A program made the position numbers and the translations under genes. From the NCBI RefSeq assembly GCF_038396675.1, contig NC_088921.1:4022501-4086500 (forward strand): a stretch of 64,000 nt of DNA, in the 5' to 3' direction. How positions within the stretch are numbered: the first letter of the stretch is position 1; the number at the start of each line of letters is the position of its first letter. The notes below the pieces were generated by a model. It saw only the letters and a program-made list of their open reading frames with translations. It had not been told where the DNA came from and ran no database searches. Below are positions 1-12,869 of this stretch, in pieces. This DNA comes from Hydra vulgaris (taxonomy: Eukaryota; Cnidaria; Hydrozoa; Anthoathecata; Hydridae).

Positions 1-203
1 TCAAGATTAGTTGACCCATGAAGTCCCATGCTTTGGATGTAGCAGCCAGTGCCGTAACTAGGCAGGTGCAACAGGTGCACTTGCACAGGGCCCGTAGAAT
101 AGGCGGCCGTGAAATGGAACTTTAAACTGACGAAAAATTATTTGTTCTATTAATAAATTCTTCTATTAATTTTTTTTTTAATTTTTTAAAATTTTTTTTT
201 CCT

Positions 204-246
204 ATTAAGTAGCACTGTATTGTATTTCAATACAGTGCTACTTAAT
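204..246. repeat. Perfect 19-bp hairpin in hAT 1 left subterminal region
   Basis: Arms at 204-222 and 228-246 are perfect reverse complements (ATTAAGTAGCACTGTATTG) around the 5-base loop TATTT. It lies inside the transposon about 160 bp from its left end and could be a subterminal transposase-binding or cruciform structure. Function is inferred only. Confidence 0.8.
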
Positions 247-826
247 TCTATACTGCAATTTAAAATTTCTATATTGATTTCCAATTCCAAATTGTAATAT
301 TTTGGCGCGGATTCAATCAACGATATCTGGTGGGCAATAGAATAAAACGTATTGTTTGTGTAGTAATGTGGTGAATTTAAAAAATGTGTGAAGCAATTTT
401 CATTTTTAATCAAAGCAACATAAAAAAACTTATTGTCATTATTAATGACACATTATTAATGACACATTATTACAATTTATAATTTCCAATTAGAATTTAA
501 AATATACTCGTTTATAAAAACATCGTAAGTTTGTTTTATTTAAATATAGATTGGTTAAAAATAGCTATAAAAAAACTAATTATTAAACCACATCAAGCCA
601 ATTATTCTATTAATTACATTAAACTAAATCATCAGGTAAGCTTTCTAAAATAATAAAAACTTAATAAAACACTTGAATCGTAAGATAGCGTTGGCAAGCA
701 CATATTTCAATTTACCGATAAATTTTTTTTTACAATTTTTTATTTTCGATATATCTGGTAATCTAGTAGCTCCAGAGATAAATCATAAATTTATATTTAA
801 TATTATTATTTTTATCTAGTCACACA

Positions 827-3386
827 ATGTCAAAACAATTATCGGGCGCTCAAAAAAGAAAAATTAACAAGCAAAAACAAGAAGAATGCAAATCAATGTC
901 GCAGCAATTTACTAAATGGCTTAAAAAAAATCCACAAATTGAAGAAACTAATATATCTAGACCTAGTTCTGATTTACAAGATGAAGATGCTGTGCTACAA
1001 TTGCAACCTATAAGTTTAATTGATCATAATGATATTATTACAAATGTCGAAAATAAAAATGTCGAAAGTACAACTGTCGAAAATACATGTACTAATAATG
1101 TTGAAATTGAAAATATTGTTATAAATTTGCCATCTATTACACCAAACGTTAATATTATTCCACAAGAAATAATGCTAAATTACAACGACCCAAATTCTTG
1201 GCCTGCTATTTCAAATAATGTAATATATTCCCCTGTCAAGCATGGTCCAGAACAAGGCAATAATGTAAACGTTAATACCATTATATCAGCAGACAATACA
1301 GGGCGAAAATTTACAAAGGATTGGTTTTATGTGAAACATATTAATGGAGAAATGGTTATAAGAAAATGGCTGTTATATTCTATTAATCAAAACGCAATAT
1401 TTTGTTTCCCTTGTATTCTTTTTGGCCACAAATCTCATAATATTACAGACCCCCATAAAGGATTCCGTTTGGCGACATCTTCATCCTGTTATTCCACAAC
1501 ATGAAAATTCATCTGATCACAGAAACAATTATGTAAAATGGAAAGTGATGGAAACAAATATAAGATCAGGGAACACACTCGATGATTATTTAATTAATTC
1601 AATTAATGAAGAAAAAATGGTATGGCGTGAAATATTAAAAATTGTTGTAGATGCTATTCTATTCTGCGCCAAAAATAATATTGCTCTTAGAGGTTCAAAT
1701 AAAAAAATTGGAGATCCAAATTGTGGAATTTTTTTAAATTTGATAGAATTTGCTAGCCATTATAATAGAACTTTAAAAGAACGTATTGAAAAACATAAAA
1801 AAGGTTCTGTTTCATATTTTTCACCTATTATTCAAAATGAAATAATAAAATTAATTGGTGATAAAACTAGATACGAAATCATATCTAGAATTAAAAAATC
1901 AAAATACTACACAATTTTATTCGACTGCACTCCTGATATATCAAAGAAAGAACAAATGAGTCAGATGATACGATACGTCCATGTTGATTCTAATGGTAAG
2001 GTAATGATCGAAGAAAGCTTCATCGACTTCATTCACTCACATGAAAAAACAGGAGAAGGTTTAACGACTGAAATTTTAAATAAACTAGAAGGTAATAAAC
2101 TGGATATTAATGATGCCAGAGGACAAGGATATGACAACGGTGCTAATATGGCGGGAAAATACAAAGGAGTCAGAGCGCGTATTTTGGAAATTAATAGTTT
2201 GGCAATATTTATACCGTGTGCAGCTCATAACTTAAATTTAGCTGGTGTCCATGCTGGCTCTACATCACCAGAAATGATAACTTTTTTTGGTACTGTGCAA
2301 AGATTATTCAATTTTTTCTCGTCATCAACAGCACGATGGGAAATTTTAATGAAGTCTTTAAAATTGACACTTAAAAGTTTTTCGGACACAAGATGGTCAT
2401 CAAAAGCCAATGCAATAACATCACTAAGTTTACATCTATCAGAAGTAAAGAAAGGATTGGAATCGATTTCAAATGATTTATCAAATCCAGAAGCTGTATC
2501 AAATGCAAAAAGTTTATTGTTACTAATTAATTATAGATTTATCTGTACCCTTTCTATGTGGAATAAAATTCTACAATGCATTGACAGAACAAATAAGGCA
2601 TTACAACGAAAAGATATATCGATAGACCATGCAGCAAAATTAATTGATGCACTACGTTGTACATTACAAGGACTACGAGAAGCAGATTTCGAACTAAATT
2701 TTCAGGAAGCAAAGAATTTAGCTGAAACAATGAATCTACAGGCTGGATTTCCTGATAAACGCAAGAAAAAAGTTAAGAAAATGGCAAATTATGAGGCAAC
2801 AGATGAAGGAAGTAATATGACTCCAGAACATTTGTTCAAAATGCAAATTTACAAGATTTTTGATACTTTATTGTCTCAACTAGATTGGCGTTATGAGCAA
2901 CTGCAAACTATCTGCAATGATTTTTCCTTTCTGTATGGTATGTCTTTGGAATCGACCAGCGTTTTGGATTTAAAAAAGTCGGCTGCAGATTTAGCAATTA
3001 AGTATAGCAAAGATTTAAATATGTACCAGTTCACCTGTGAGATACAAAGCTTTAAATTTGAAGCATCGACAATAATACCTAATATTAAAACTGCAACTCC
3101 ACTAGATATTTTGCAAGCACTTCATGACTTTGGCTTAATTGAGTCTTATCCGAATATTAATATTGCTATCCGGATATTTCTCACTCTTCCAGTTACTACT
3201 GCGTCGTGTGAGAGAAGTTTTAGTAAATTGAAATTGATTAAAAATTATTTAAGATCTACTATAGGACAAGAAAGATTATCTAATCTTTCAATAATATCTA
3301 TTGAATATAACATTGTTAAAGATATTAATTATGACGACGTTATAAATGAATTTGCGCAAATGAAAGCAAGAAAAGTGCAATTTTAA
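827..3386 (+). pseudogene. hAT transposase (TTF zinc finger, DUF4371, hAT C-terminal domain), single frameshift
   Basis: The protein would cut and paste the surrounding element in the nucleus. It starts at the ATG at 827 and ends at TAA 3384-3386. The first 225 codons carry an acidic, Asn-rich leader and a TTF-type zinc-finger block (W-F-Y, RKWLLYS, FCFPCILFG). The frame then shifts near 1465, where homology continues one frame over (from about DSVWRHLHP) for some 640 codons. RNase H-like hAT landmarks are present: Asp in FDCTPD (about 1923), Asp in GYDNGANM (about 2133), the C-x-x-H of CAAHNLNL (about 2217) and DTRW (about 2394). The dimerisation domain (CERSFSKLKLIKNYLRST) lies at about 3205-3260. 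The length is normal for the ZMYM1-like hAT group. AATAAA overlaps the stop. Apart from the one indel I see no break, so this is a recent loss, or an assembly error in a living gene. Confidence 0.88.
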
Positions 3387-3516
3387 TAAAGAAATTTTTA
3401 AAAATAATAAATTAAAATATATTTTTTATTTACAATTTTTCCAAAAAAAAGTTAGGCTTAGGGGGCCGAAAAATGAAATTTTGCACAGGGCACTAGAAAA
3501 GCTAGTTACGGCGCTG

Positions 3517-4640
3517 TATATATATTTCTATACAAATTAAATACCTAACATATTGTTTGTTAACATTAAATGAAAATTTAGAAATATTCAAAATTCACAA
3601 TCCTTAAAATAAAGACATACTTGTTTAACTCCACTTTTTGTTTGTACCGGATGCAAAAAGAAAAATCTTAAATAAGGCTGAAAGTCTATTATACTATATT
3701 TTAAATCACTTCAGTCATTTTACTTTAAAACACTCACGCCTATTTATTAAGTTAAAGCTTTCTCGTAATACACTATTGCTGCGATTAATATCCGAATATC
3801 TTACTGTAAGTCCGGATTGTTATGCGGAACCTATTAAAAGAGAAACGTCCGGAGCTTGTTATGAGATGGCTAGTTATCGATTCTGGATTTTGTTAATAGT
3901 ACAATTACATTTCTTGGTCTGTTTAAACATAAACTACAACTATTACTTTTAAATAATGATATAATTGAACATCATTTGTAATTTATTTATGAAATGATCA
4001 TTCCTGGCTAGGGTGGAGTGAAAACAACATTTTTTGAAAGTTATCCCTGATTTTTATATAAGCTTTAAGAAAATCAAAAAAACGAGACCGAAATGAGCAA
4101 AATTGGACAAGAATTACCTCCTGCAGTAATTTTTGACTAATAATTTTACATAAAAATTTATTATTATAAGTGGAAGTTACAAAGTGAAAACATATTAGAT
4201 ATGTTTGAATTATTCATTAGTATTATGACCAAAATAATCACTTTTGTATTAAAAAAGCCATTTAAATTTTTTTATACACGTTTAAAAGAAAGATATTTCA
4301 ATTGAAGAAATTGAATATAAGGCAAAAAATTTACTAAAATACATGCTCTACTCGAAGTTTCAATGCAAACCATATTTTTAAATGTTAATAAGAATATTTT
4401 GTTTGTAAATAATACTGTTTATAATTGAATGATAGATTCGTTATAATGTATAATATATTTATTAAGAATATTTTTATTATATTATATTAATTGAATATGG
4501 CTTGTGTTGACATGTTTCTAAATAGAGGTTAATACTTTGCAATGTTTACTTATACTATGATAATACTACAATATACTAAAACTTTTCTAAATATATATCA
4601 GTAAATAAAATGTTAAGATTTAAAACAGGACATCCATTCT
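3517..4640. other. A+T-rich stretch with no supportable gene
   Basis: A short TA run follows the hAT end, then plain A+T-rich sequence. One 104-codon open frame (3638-3952) has no recognisable motif. I see no RNA gene, repeat array or TIR here. Confidence 0.6.
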
Positions 4641-6150
4641 TTTGGTTTTTTAAAGCCGCTTTCTGAGTTGCAACTGCCAACAGGACTAGATGTGATGCGA
4701 CTTATGATGTTTTTTGCGACAAAATGTAAGCTAACTATGCTAAATTTCATTTTTTCAAATAATATTAAAGTTAAATATATAATAAAATTTTACTGGCCAA
4801 CAAAAAGAATGAAGCAGCTTCAACAGCAATGCAGGGGATAAAAATTTGTTAAAACGCAACATACCTACCGTGTCATCATTTACAGTGTCGACAAAGAGAG
4901 CTTATAACCTATTTGAGCACAGCAAAAAGCTGCAATAAATTCCAATTGCTGACAGAGAAAATGAAAAAAAATAGCATTCAGTTTCATTAGGACAAACTAG
5001 CTAGACTCTTTGATATATCTGCTTGCCAATGAAAAGATCTAGAAAAGTGCCACTGTGCCAAAGTTAATATGGTACCAGCTATGAAGCACACTTTTCTGGA
5101 AGATCAAAGGATTGAACGTAAAATGGGTATTGGATCAATTGAGAAAAAGTTACTAAAATCCAGTATACCCTGAGCAAACAGATTTCAAATTTAATGATGC
5201 AGTGCAACTTGATTCTTTCGTTACTGCCATACCCAGTATTTTAAAACGGCCTGCTATAGATAAAAACACTCCACCATCATTGTTATCATCAGAAAAACAA
5301 ATGCGATTGTCTCTTCCTTTTCTTTTATTAGTCTGCGACCGCCATGGACTCGTGACAGATCTGTTGCAGCTTTGGCATTAGTTGTACTTGAAGATATAAT
5401 CATTTATTTCAAATGATGACAAAAAATTATTATTGAACGGAGCAAGATAAGGAGTAAGGGATAACTCGAAAGTTAGTGAAGTCAAAGTAAAGGCGTTGTA
5501 TTTTAATGGCATAAAAGACCAGACCCTCTACAATGGGTAATTCATTTTTTACATGCAAATGAGCTTCCAATAAGTCATTTGTTTTCAGAATTGGATGAAT
5601 CAACATCTGATCTTAGATACTATTTAGGTTCTATTGGAAAGTCCTCTGAAATTTGTAAGATCTTTAGGGTTGTTGATTTTCAACAAATAAATTATAACGT
5701 AGAAATGCCAGAAGTGGACAGATAAGTGCTCAGTACAGATCAGCTTTACTTTTTGACATCTGCCAGCTGTACTAAGTGGCACCTGTTCTGTCAATCTGGA
5801 ATAGCACTGGAGAACTGGCTCATTCTAGATGGCTTACTACAGCCAACAGGGTCCTCAGATTATATATTTCTACCACCAGTCATTCATCAAATTTAGTAAC
5901 TATAGCAACATACATCATGCTCGTTTATGCCCTTATGTGGTTCATCATCAAGAAGGAATCTTTTATTTTTCATGGCAGCAGGCGTCTATGCATGACAATG
6001 GTCAAATCACAGTATCAGTCAGACGCATAACCTAAGGTAGTAGACAAAGTTATTCAAACAAATGAGTTCTTAGGTCATCAAGAAAATATTCTTTTGGCAA
6101 TTAAATTAGATGAGCAGCCACAAATCCGAGAATTAAGTGAAGAAAAAGTT
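4640..6150 (+). pseudogene. Decayed copy of an orphan TE-like protein family (HSRWLTTANRVLRLYxST family)
   Basis: Scattered frames read like a long multi-copy protein that I recall from arthropod and cnidarian genomes as an uncharacterised repeat. The blocks occur in order: FLEDQRIERKMGIG (about 5093-5135), a CDR..G..VAAL block near 5335-5400, ELDESTSDLRYYLGSIGK (about 5588-5640), VDFQQINYN..MPEVDR..LSTDQ (about 5670-5740), HSRWLTTANRVLRLYISTTS (about 5820-5880) and VVDKVIQTNEF.GHQENILLAIK (about 6037-6105), ending near RELSEEKVL. Many stops and frameshifts separate them. No TIRs are visible. The family's biochemical function is unknown to me; calling it TE-derived rests on its multicopy behaviour. 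The right edge is sharp because LINE ORF1 sequence starts at about 6150. Confidence 0.55.
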
Positions 6151-7205
6151 TTAAGTATTTTTGAAAACGAACTAAATGTAAGTGACGTAGTTATTTAAAG
6201 GATACATAGGACAGGAAACACTGGACAAAGTAAACCTCGATCGATCGTAATAAAACTATTGAATTATAAAAACTATTAAAGAACTCAAAAAAGTTAAAAG
6301 GAACAGTTATATTTATAAATGAGGACTACTCTTTGAATATCCTAACCATATTGAAAAACTTCTTTGAAGAAATGCGAAATCACAGGAACAACGGTAAATA
6401 TTCTGTCGTTATTTATGATAAATTGGTAGTTAAAGATTTTTAAAAAATAGCATAAGAGTGTTTAGAGTTTATTTTCCTTTGGTATTTTTGTGTTTTAAAT
6501 AACATTTCTAGTTGTTATTATTAAGAAGGAGGAAGCCAACATAATTAATGTTTTTGACATAACAGGAAGAAAAAACACACTAAACGTAATTAATGACGAT
6601 GATAAAAACATTAACTTTTTTGACGAAATTTCAGTAGAAATGGCTTTTTACAATGTTCACGACGTTAAACACGTTCTTCATTGTTCATCATCTTCTTTCT
6701 CATTATTACATTTAAACATTAGTAACATTAATAAAAACTTTGAAAATTTAAAATTAATGCTAAATAATATAAATAACAAGTTTAGCCTTATTTGTCTCAT
6801 AGAAATTTAGTGTCATCGAGACACGATTAAATCTAACTTTCATTTATCAGGATATAAACCCAACCATCAACCGAAAGTAAACGGTATTGGCGCGGGCGTA
6901 TCTATTTTTGTCCAAAACTCTTTTACTTTAAGCATGTAGATAACCTCAAAGTAAATGACGTTGATTGTGAGTCATTTACCATTGCAATAATTAATAAAAT
7001 AAACAAAATTACATTTAGAACAGCATTATATAGACCGCCAAATGATAATTACAATCTTACAATCTAATTCTATTAATCAATATCAATCAATCAGTCTTAC
7101 AATCTAATTAAAATCAGTTTGAAAACCACTTAAAGTATATGTTACCAAAGCTCGTAAAAAAACACGTTTCTTTGTTGGGTGATTTTAATTTGAATTTTTC
7201 GAATA
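6150..7205 (+). pseudogene. LINE fragment: ORF1 C-terminal region and endonuclease domain (CR1-like)
   Basis: 6150-6445 reads as the RRM/C-terminal part of an L1-type ORF1 RNA chaperone (R-x-HRTG, KPRSIVIKLLNYK, then YSVVIYDKLVVKDF), with one stop and one shift. 6523-7205 reads as the start of ORF2 apurinic-type endonuclease: LLHLNISNINKNFENLK, FSLICLIE (the expected ETW is replaced by a stop at about 6808), GAGVSIFVQNSF, YRPPND and LGDFNLNFSNN near 7172-7200. Frameshifts are frequent. The layout ORF1 tail, about 80-bp spacer, endonuclease matches the LINE at 30.5-34.3 kb, so this is a relative truncated at both ends. No RT follows; an unrelated LINE tail begins at about 7230. Confidence 0.75.
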
Positions 7206-7229
7206 ATAAAACAGATAAACTAGTAGCTC

Positions 7230-8225
7230 TAAAGAAAATAGAGAAGAGTAACTCTAAAGAAAATAGAGAAAAAACTCAAGTTTCTGTGACTACTTATTTT
7301 GTCACTTCGGGGAAAGACTATGCTGATAAATACGCTAGTAATGTCAAAAGTGTGGTTTCTGGCAAACGTGTTGCCCTTTCCCGATTTGGTAATAGAACGA
7401 TTGCATAGAGCCATTTTTGAAAATCTGTGGCAAAATATCAATTTCAATTCGGTCAAAAAATATGCATTTTTTTATACCCGTCAAAAGCGGGGGTCTCGGA
7501 ATTTAATCTCCGAAGGAGCAAATTCTTGCACTTCGCCTTAAAAGGCTCTTTCAACTGAAAGAATGCTGAGAGGATAAAACTCACGGTTATTACTACTTTA
7601 CAAAGTATTGGTTGGCAAGTTAACTTAAAAAATTTACGAACCAAAACCAAAACTGGAACTTTTTAAGACAAAACATTGGGACAACAAAACGTCTCATTAA
7701 TGCAAAACAATAATTAAAATATTGGACAAAAACGGCTCCCTGTTTAACATCACCCTAAAAATAACAAAAAAATTTGGCAGAAAAACAAAAAGGCAGTTGT
7801 GCAAGCAAAAATTTTCTGAAACGGTATAACAAAAACAACAATGCCATGGACCCAAATCTGAAAAAAAAACTTTACCTCTCACGCATGCGGACCAAAACAA
7901 AATATCCTCTTTCGTTTTTTACTCAAAAGTCTACTTTCAGCGTCCTTGTTTGCCAAAAGCACAAGGCAACAGATCGTTAAAAACAACAAATGCAAAACTT
8001 GTGGTAAAATTGAGGAAAACATTCATATCTTTGCCTACTGTCCTCCATCTGTTAAATTATGGGAGTATTTTAAACATGTATATAACTCCTTGACACCCCA
8101 AAAAAAATTTTTTCCGATAAATTCGATCTTCTCAATTGAAACAGCAAGTCTATCGGAGAAGAACCTAATTTCACAACTGCTGTTGGCACTCACTCAAACC
8201 ATCATGAGTGCAATATGAAACAGCA
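7230..8225 (+). pseudogene. Tx1/L1-like LINE reverse transcriptase tail with zf-RVT motif
   Basis: The segment reads as the C-terminal third of a Tx1/L1-clade ORF2: RGKTMLINTLVMSKVWFLAN followed by LPFPDLVIERLHRAIFENLWQ (about 7300-7430), then, after frameshifts, a cysteine-containing zf-RVT block (CKTCGKIEENIHIFAYC, about 7990-8040) and a short tail ending at TGA 8216-8218. The catalytic RT core is absent because of 5' truncation. It differs in clade from the CR1-like LINEs elsewhere in the window, so two LINE lineages abut here. About 150 bp of apparent 3' untranslated sequence follows. Confidence 0.72.
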
Positions 8226-8702
<477 letters not shown>

Positions 8703-9075
8703 CAGCAGCGGTTTTAAGCACAGGCAAAGCAGGCATTTGCCGGTGGCCTCGCATTTTTTTTCTTAGTACAAGTAATATAAAAAAATTTTCTTAGTACAAT
8801 AAATATAAACAACGAAACTCATTTATTAAAATTCAATATTATGTATGCGTACAGTATTTTTATAAACGGTATTTTTATAAAATATTCAACTTTACATATA
8901 CATCTATTATTATGTATGTAGCAATTTTTTTTTTTGCGTTATACATAATGCCTGGCAACTATATGAAAGAGTATGCGGTTTCTAGTCTCATATACATTGA
9001 CAATGACTGTGACAAATATATCTTTGCCCATATACACCTACACGTCTCAAAGGCTTTTTCTGTTTTTCCATCCTC

Positions 9076-9450
9076 CTAACTGAATGACTTTTTGTTTGTT
9101 TGTTTATTTATTTTATATAATATTGTCTTTACATTTTTACTGTTGCTCAAGACATAATCTGAGCAGTGATGGGATGTTATGCTGGTTCCGGGTATTTGTT
9201 GTAGCGGTTTCTCTTTGAGCCATAGATCAGTGTTTATTCGATGTATAGGTGTTTTATCCATTGTGGATTCGATGAAGTATGGCTACATTTGCTAACATTT
9301 ATTGACAATAGTCCCATAAGCGGGGCTGCCCCCTCCCTGGGAATATCCTTGGTGAGTTGGTGAAGTCTAAAGTTGGAGACTCTCCTTGCATTGCTGTTAA
9401 AGCCATCTTGGGTTCTTTGATTTACGACTGGCACTTCCCTTATTATTGTT
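9076..9450 (-). other. Antisense open-frame block in the left arm of hAT 2
   Basis: On the minus strand two overlapping frames read a potential polypeptide (RTQDGFNSNARRVSNFRLHQ then TDLWLKEKPLQQIPGTSITS). The same frames recur in the 53.2-55.3 kb copy (54554-54945). The reverse frame is also open in both copies, and the few differences I see change amino acids, so this may be only shared non-coding DNA. I recognise no domain. Confidence 0.3.
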
Positions 9451-10047
9451 GTGGCTTTTATATTGACTCCTTACGCTGGCTTTTGATTAGACTCGACGTT
9501 ACAGAACTTACAACAAAGACTGATTTTTCTTTTACTAATTTATCACATTTACATACTATTTTTATTATTTTACATTAATGTTTTCATGAGGACGCTTGTT
9601 CCTTCCTTCTGACTTTGAGTCTTTATGCATTTTATGAGTTGAGTTCTTTATGTACATTTTAATATACATAATCCTGGTACGTTATTGGTTTTATATTGAA
9701 AAGATTTGTGGTTTCTGTAGTATTATATTTGTTTGACGTCGCTATGCCATTTTTGTTTTTGTAAGCACTTTAATGTCTTAATTAACGATCTTTTTATTTT
9801 TCCTGACAACAATTTTGTTTTTAGTTTCTCGTTTGTTATAGTTTGTTATATTGCTATAGCTATAGTATGATTGTTGTTGGTATAAAAAATGTTGTGTTAT
9901 GATTGTGTGCGAGTTACAATTTTTTGGTATAATGTAAGTAATGAATGATGTAAAAATAGAGATTATTTGTTTTCCATTTCACTTCTAAATTATAATTCTT
10001 ATAGTTCAGACGTTCTTTTTTGGTGTTCTTAGTAATTTATGCGATTT

Positions 10048-10152
10048 TATTATTGACGATTTTTGCTTTTTTCCTGGTTATTCTTCTGATTATACATTTT
10101 ATATTGACGACTTCTGCTCTTTCCTTGGCTATTCTTCTGATTATTCCTTTTT
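10048..10152. repeat. About 50-bp direct repeat, two units, in hAT 2
   Basis: Two adjacent units share TATTGACGA, TTTCCT and TATTCTTCTGATTAT. The same pair is present in the inverted relative (about 53880-53975), so it belongs to the element. Confidence 0.7.
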
Positions 10153-10242
10153 ATATTAATATTACATAAATTATATTATATATTTATAAATAAATATCAA
10201 ACTTTAGAAAAAGTTTAAATTTATATTCATCGTTATTTAACT

Positions 10243-12869
10243 ATGAATCCTCATCGCGATCGAGACACTGGAAGATAATGGGCTTCGGGTGCCGAAAAAA
10301 AAAGAAATAAGAAAAAACATACAGATATGTTAAAGAAAATTAAACCAGTGACAAGTTTTTTTAATATATCATCAGGTACTAACACAACTTTTGATGCAGG
10401 TGCTAGTACTTCGCAAGATGTTTCAGAAAAATTGGTAGATATTTTATCAGACCAGTCTGAAACATCTTTAGCGTCTTTATCTTTTGATGTTTCAAATTCT
10501 GAAGTTTCTGCTGTCCTATTACCGGACACCCATGAAAAAGATTTTGAAATGAATTTGCCTCAAGAGTCTTCGTTAGCTTCTAATGATTTTGTTTTAGCTT
10601 CGAATCCTCAATTGCATGAAGCACAACAAGACATAACTGATGTGGTTATTGTTTCCGATGACCCGGCGTTATGGCCTATTTCGTTTAATGAACGAGAAAG
10701 AGTCGATATTGTTAAAAAAGGACCGACTCAGGTTAAACAAATAAATTTTAAAGCCAATAAATCGGGTCGCAGATTTAATACTAGTTTCTACACGAGAGTT
10801 CTTGCTAACGGTGAAGAAGTTTCTAGAAGCTGGCTAGTGTATTCTATACAAAATAATTCGGTATTTTGCTTTTGTTGCAAAATTTTTCCTACCCGACAAA
10901 TATGTTTATCGTCGACTGAAGGTTATTCAGATTGGAAAAATATAGGTTCTAGCTTAAAACAACATGATAAAATCTCAGGATCACATTAGCTGAATGCAAA
11001 AATGGATGAATATGTCAGTTAATTTAAAATCAAATGCAACGATTGATCAAAATTTGCAGAGAATGATAGAAAATGAGAAGAAACATTGGCGCTTGGTACT
11101 TGAACGTCTTTTTGCTATAGTGCTAATGTTAGCTGAAAGACCATTACCTTTTCGTGGACACCGTGAGCAACTTTATCAGCCTAATAATGGAAACTTCTCG
11201 GCACAAGTAGAACTTATTGCAAAATTTGATCCAGTTATGTTAGAGCATCTCAAACGAATAAAAAATAAAGAATGCTTTGACACTTATCTTGGAAAAGATG
11301 TGCAGAATGAAATAATTGGACTTATATCGAGAAGAATACTGAAAACTATCGTATCTTCTATACAGTCATCAAAATATTTTTCTGTTATCATGGATTGCAC
11401 TCCTGATGTAAGTCATAAGGAACAGCTTTTAATTCTTTTGAGATGCGTTAAAATTAATCAGGAAGAAGTACTAATTGAAGAATTTTCTTGTGGTTTTTTT
11501 CACATAACTGATAGCACTAGTTCAGGTTTAGTTGAAACTTTTTTAAATTTATTAGCTGAGTATAATTTGGATCTAATGAATTGTCGTGGGCAATTGTATG
11601 ATAATGGTGCCAACATGCGAGGCCAATACAAAGGGGTTTAATCAAAACTTTAATCAAAGAAAAAATCCCAGAGCTCTTTATGTTCCATGTGCTAACCACA
11701 CATTTAATCTAATGGTATATGATGCTGCGAAATCAGTATCAATTGCAATTAACTTTTTTGGTACTGTTCAACGAATTTTTACATTTTTTGCTGCATCAAC
11801 CGTTTGATGGGACATACTGCAAAGTGTTTGTAAAATGACTGTTAAATCATTTTCAGATACGCGTTGGGAAAGCTGTATAAATAGTATAAAAGTTGTAAAA
11901 GATAATTTGGTTCAAATTATAGAAGCTTTATACAAAGTTACAGATTCAAGTACTATTGGAGTTGCTGTTTCTGAAGCTAACGGTCTTGCAAATGAGATAT
12001 CCTCATATCAGTTTATACTTTCACTTACAATTTGGCATGATTTATTGTTTGAAATTAAAAAAGTAAGTAAAGTTATGCAGAATCCCTCGGCAGATATTTC
12101 TATTATGATAAAATTGGTGGAAACTACGAAAATTTTTTTAGAATCATTCAGAAGTGATCAATCATTTGAAGCGATTATTAAAAAATCTGAAGAAATAGCT
12201 ATAAAATTAGGTACTGAGCCAGTATTCCTTCAAGTGCGGCTAAGCCGAAAACGATGTTTTTTTGAATATGAAGGAACTGATACACCTCTAAATGGAAAGT
12301 CTAAATATAAAGTAGATTTTTTTAATGCAATAATTGATGTTGCATTAGTAAGCTTAAATGAAAGATTCAAAATGCTTGATTCATACAACAAAATATTAGG
12401 TTTTTTAACCCGTACCGAAAAAATGCGAAGTTTAGATGCAAATGAATTGTTGAATGATTGTAAAAATTTAGAAATATCACTGAGAAATCCTAGTACAGAA
12501 GAATCGGACGTGAACCATGAAGAGTTATACTCGGAAATAAATACATTTTTAAGAATGGAAGCTTTGGCGGAATCGAAAGATGCACTGGAAATTTTGAAGT
12601 ATATTACGGCAAATTCTTTAATCGAAATTTTTCCAAATTTATTTATTGCCCTACGAATTTTACTAACTTCCCCTATTTCAGTGGCAAGCGCAGAGAGGTC
12701 ATTTTCCAAATTAAAACTCATAAAAAACTATTTACGTTCCACTATGGGTTAAGACCGCTTATCTGCATTAGCTTTAATTTCCATTGAAAATAAAATAAGT
12801 CGGTCCTTGGACTGTTCTGATTTAATTGATGAGTTTGCGTCTTCAAAAGTCAGAAAGGATAAGTTTTAA
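10243..12869 (+). pseudogene. hAT 2 transposase (TTF zinc finger/DUF4371/hAT_C), multiply broken
   Basis: The ATG at 10243 is followed by TAA at 10276-10278; the other copy of this family has AAA at that codon. The frame continues through a TTF zinc-finger block (GRRFNTSFYTRV, RSWLVYS, FCFCCKIF; about 10760-10890), a stop at 10987 with an adjacent frameshift, then RPLPFRGHREQLYQPNNGNF (about 11140-11190), MDCTPDVSHKEQ (about 11392), CRGQLYDNGANM (about 11583-11620), a frameshift near 11635, PCANHTFNLM (about 11690), TGA at 11806-11808, SDTRWES (about 11855) and SAERSFSKLKLIKNYLRST (about 12690-12745), with TAA at 12750-12752. Several stops look like CGA-to-TGA or CAA-to-TAA decay. Catalytic landmarks survive but the gene cannot yield a full protein. 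Confidence 0.88.

Larger units (their letters stand above)
47..3516 (+). mobile_element. hAT DNA transposon 1, nearly intact, with TIRs
   Basis: The left end reads CAGTGCCGTAACTAG and the reverse complement of the right end reads CAGCGCCGTAACTAG, so 14 of 15 terminal bases match, in the CAGNG form typical of hAT elements. A second shared subterminal block (TTGCACAGGGC) lies just inside both ends. The element encloses one transposase gene read left to right. The 8 bp outside each end (GTAGCAGC and TATATATA) do not match, so no target-site duplication is visible; one flank may have been rearranged or the element may have lost its original partner end. The right end abuts a short TA tract. Confidence 0.85.

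Noticed and set aside
3638..3952. 104-codon open frame as a gene
   Set aside because: No motif, no similarity to any other block in the window, and no regulatory context; indistinguishable from chance.
9357..9578. 73-codon plus-strand frame in the hAT 2 left arm, also present in the 54.4-kb copy
   Set aside because: It overlaps the antisense frame on the other strand and is shared only because the two element copies are related; no domain.
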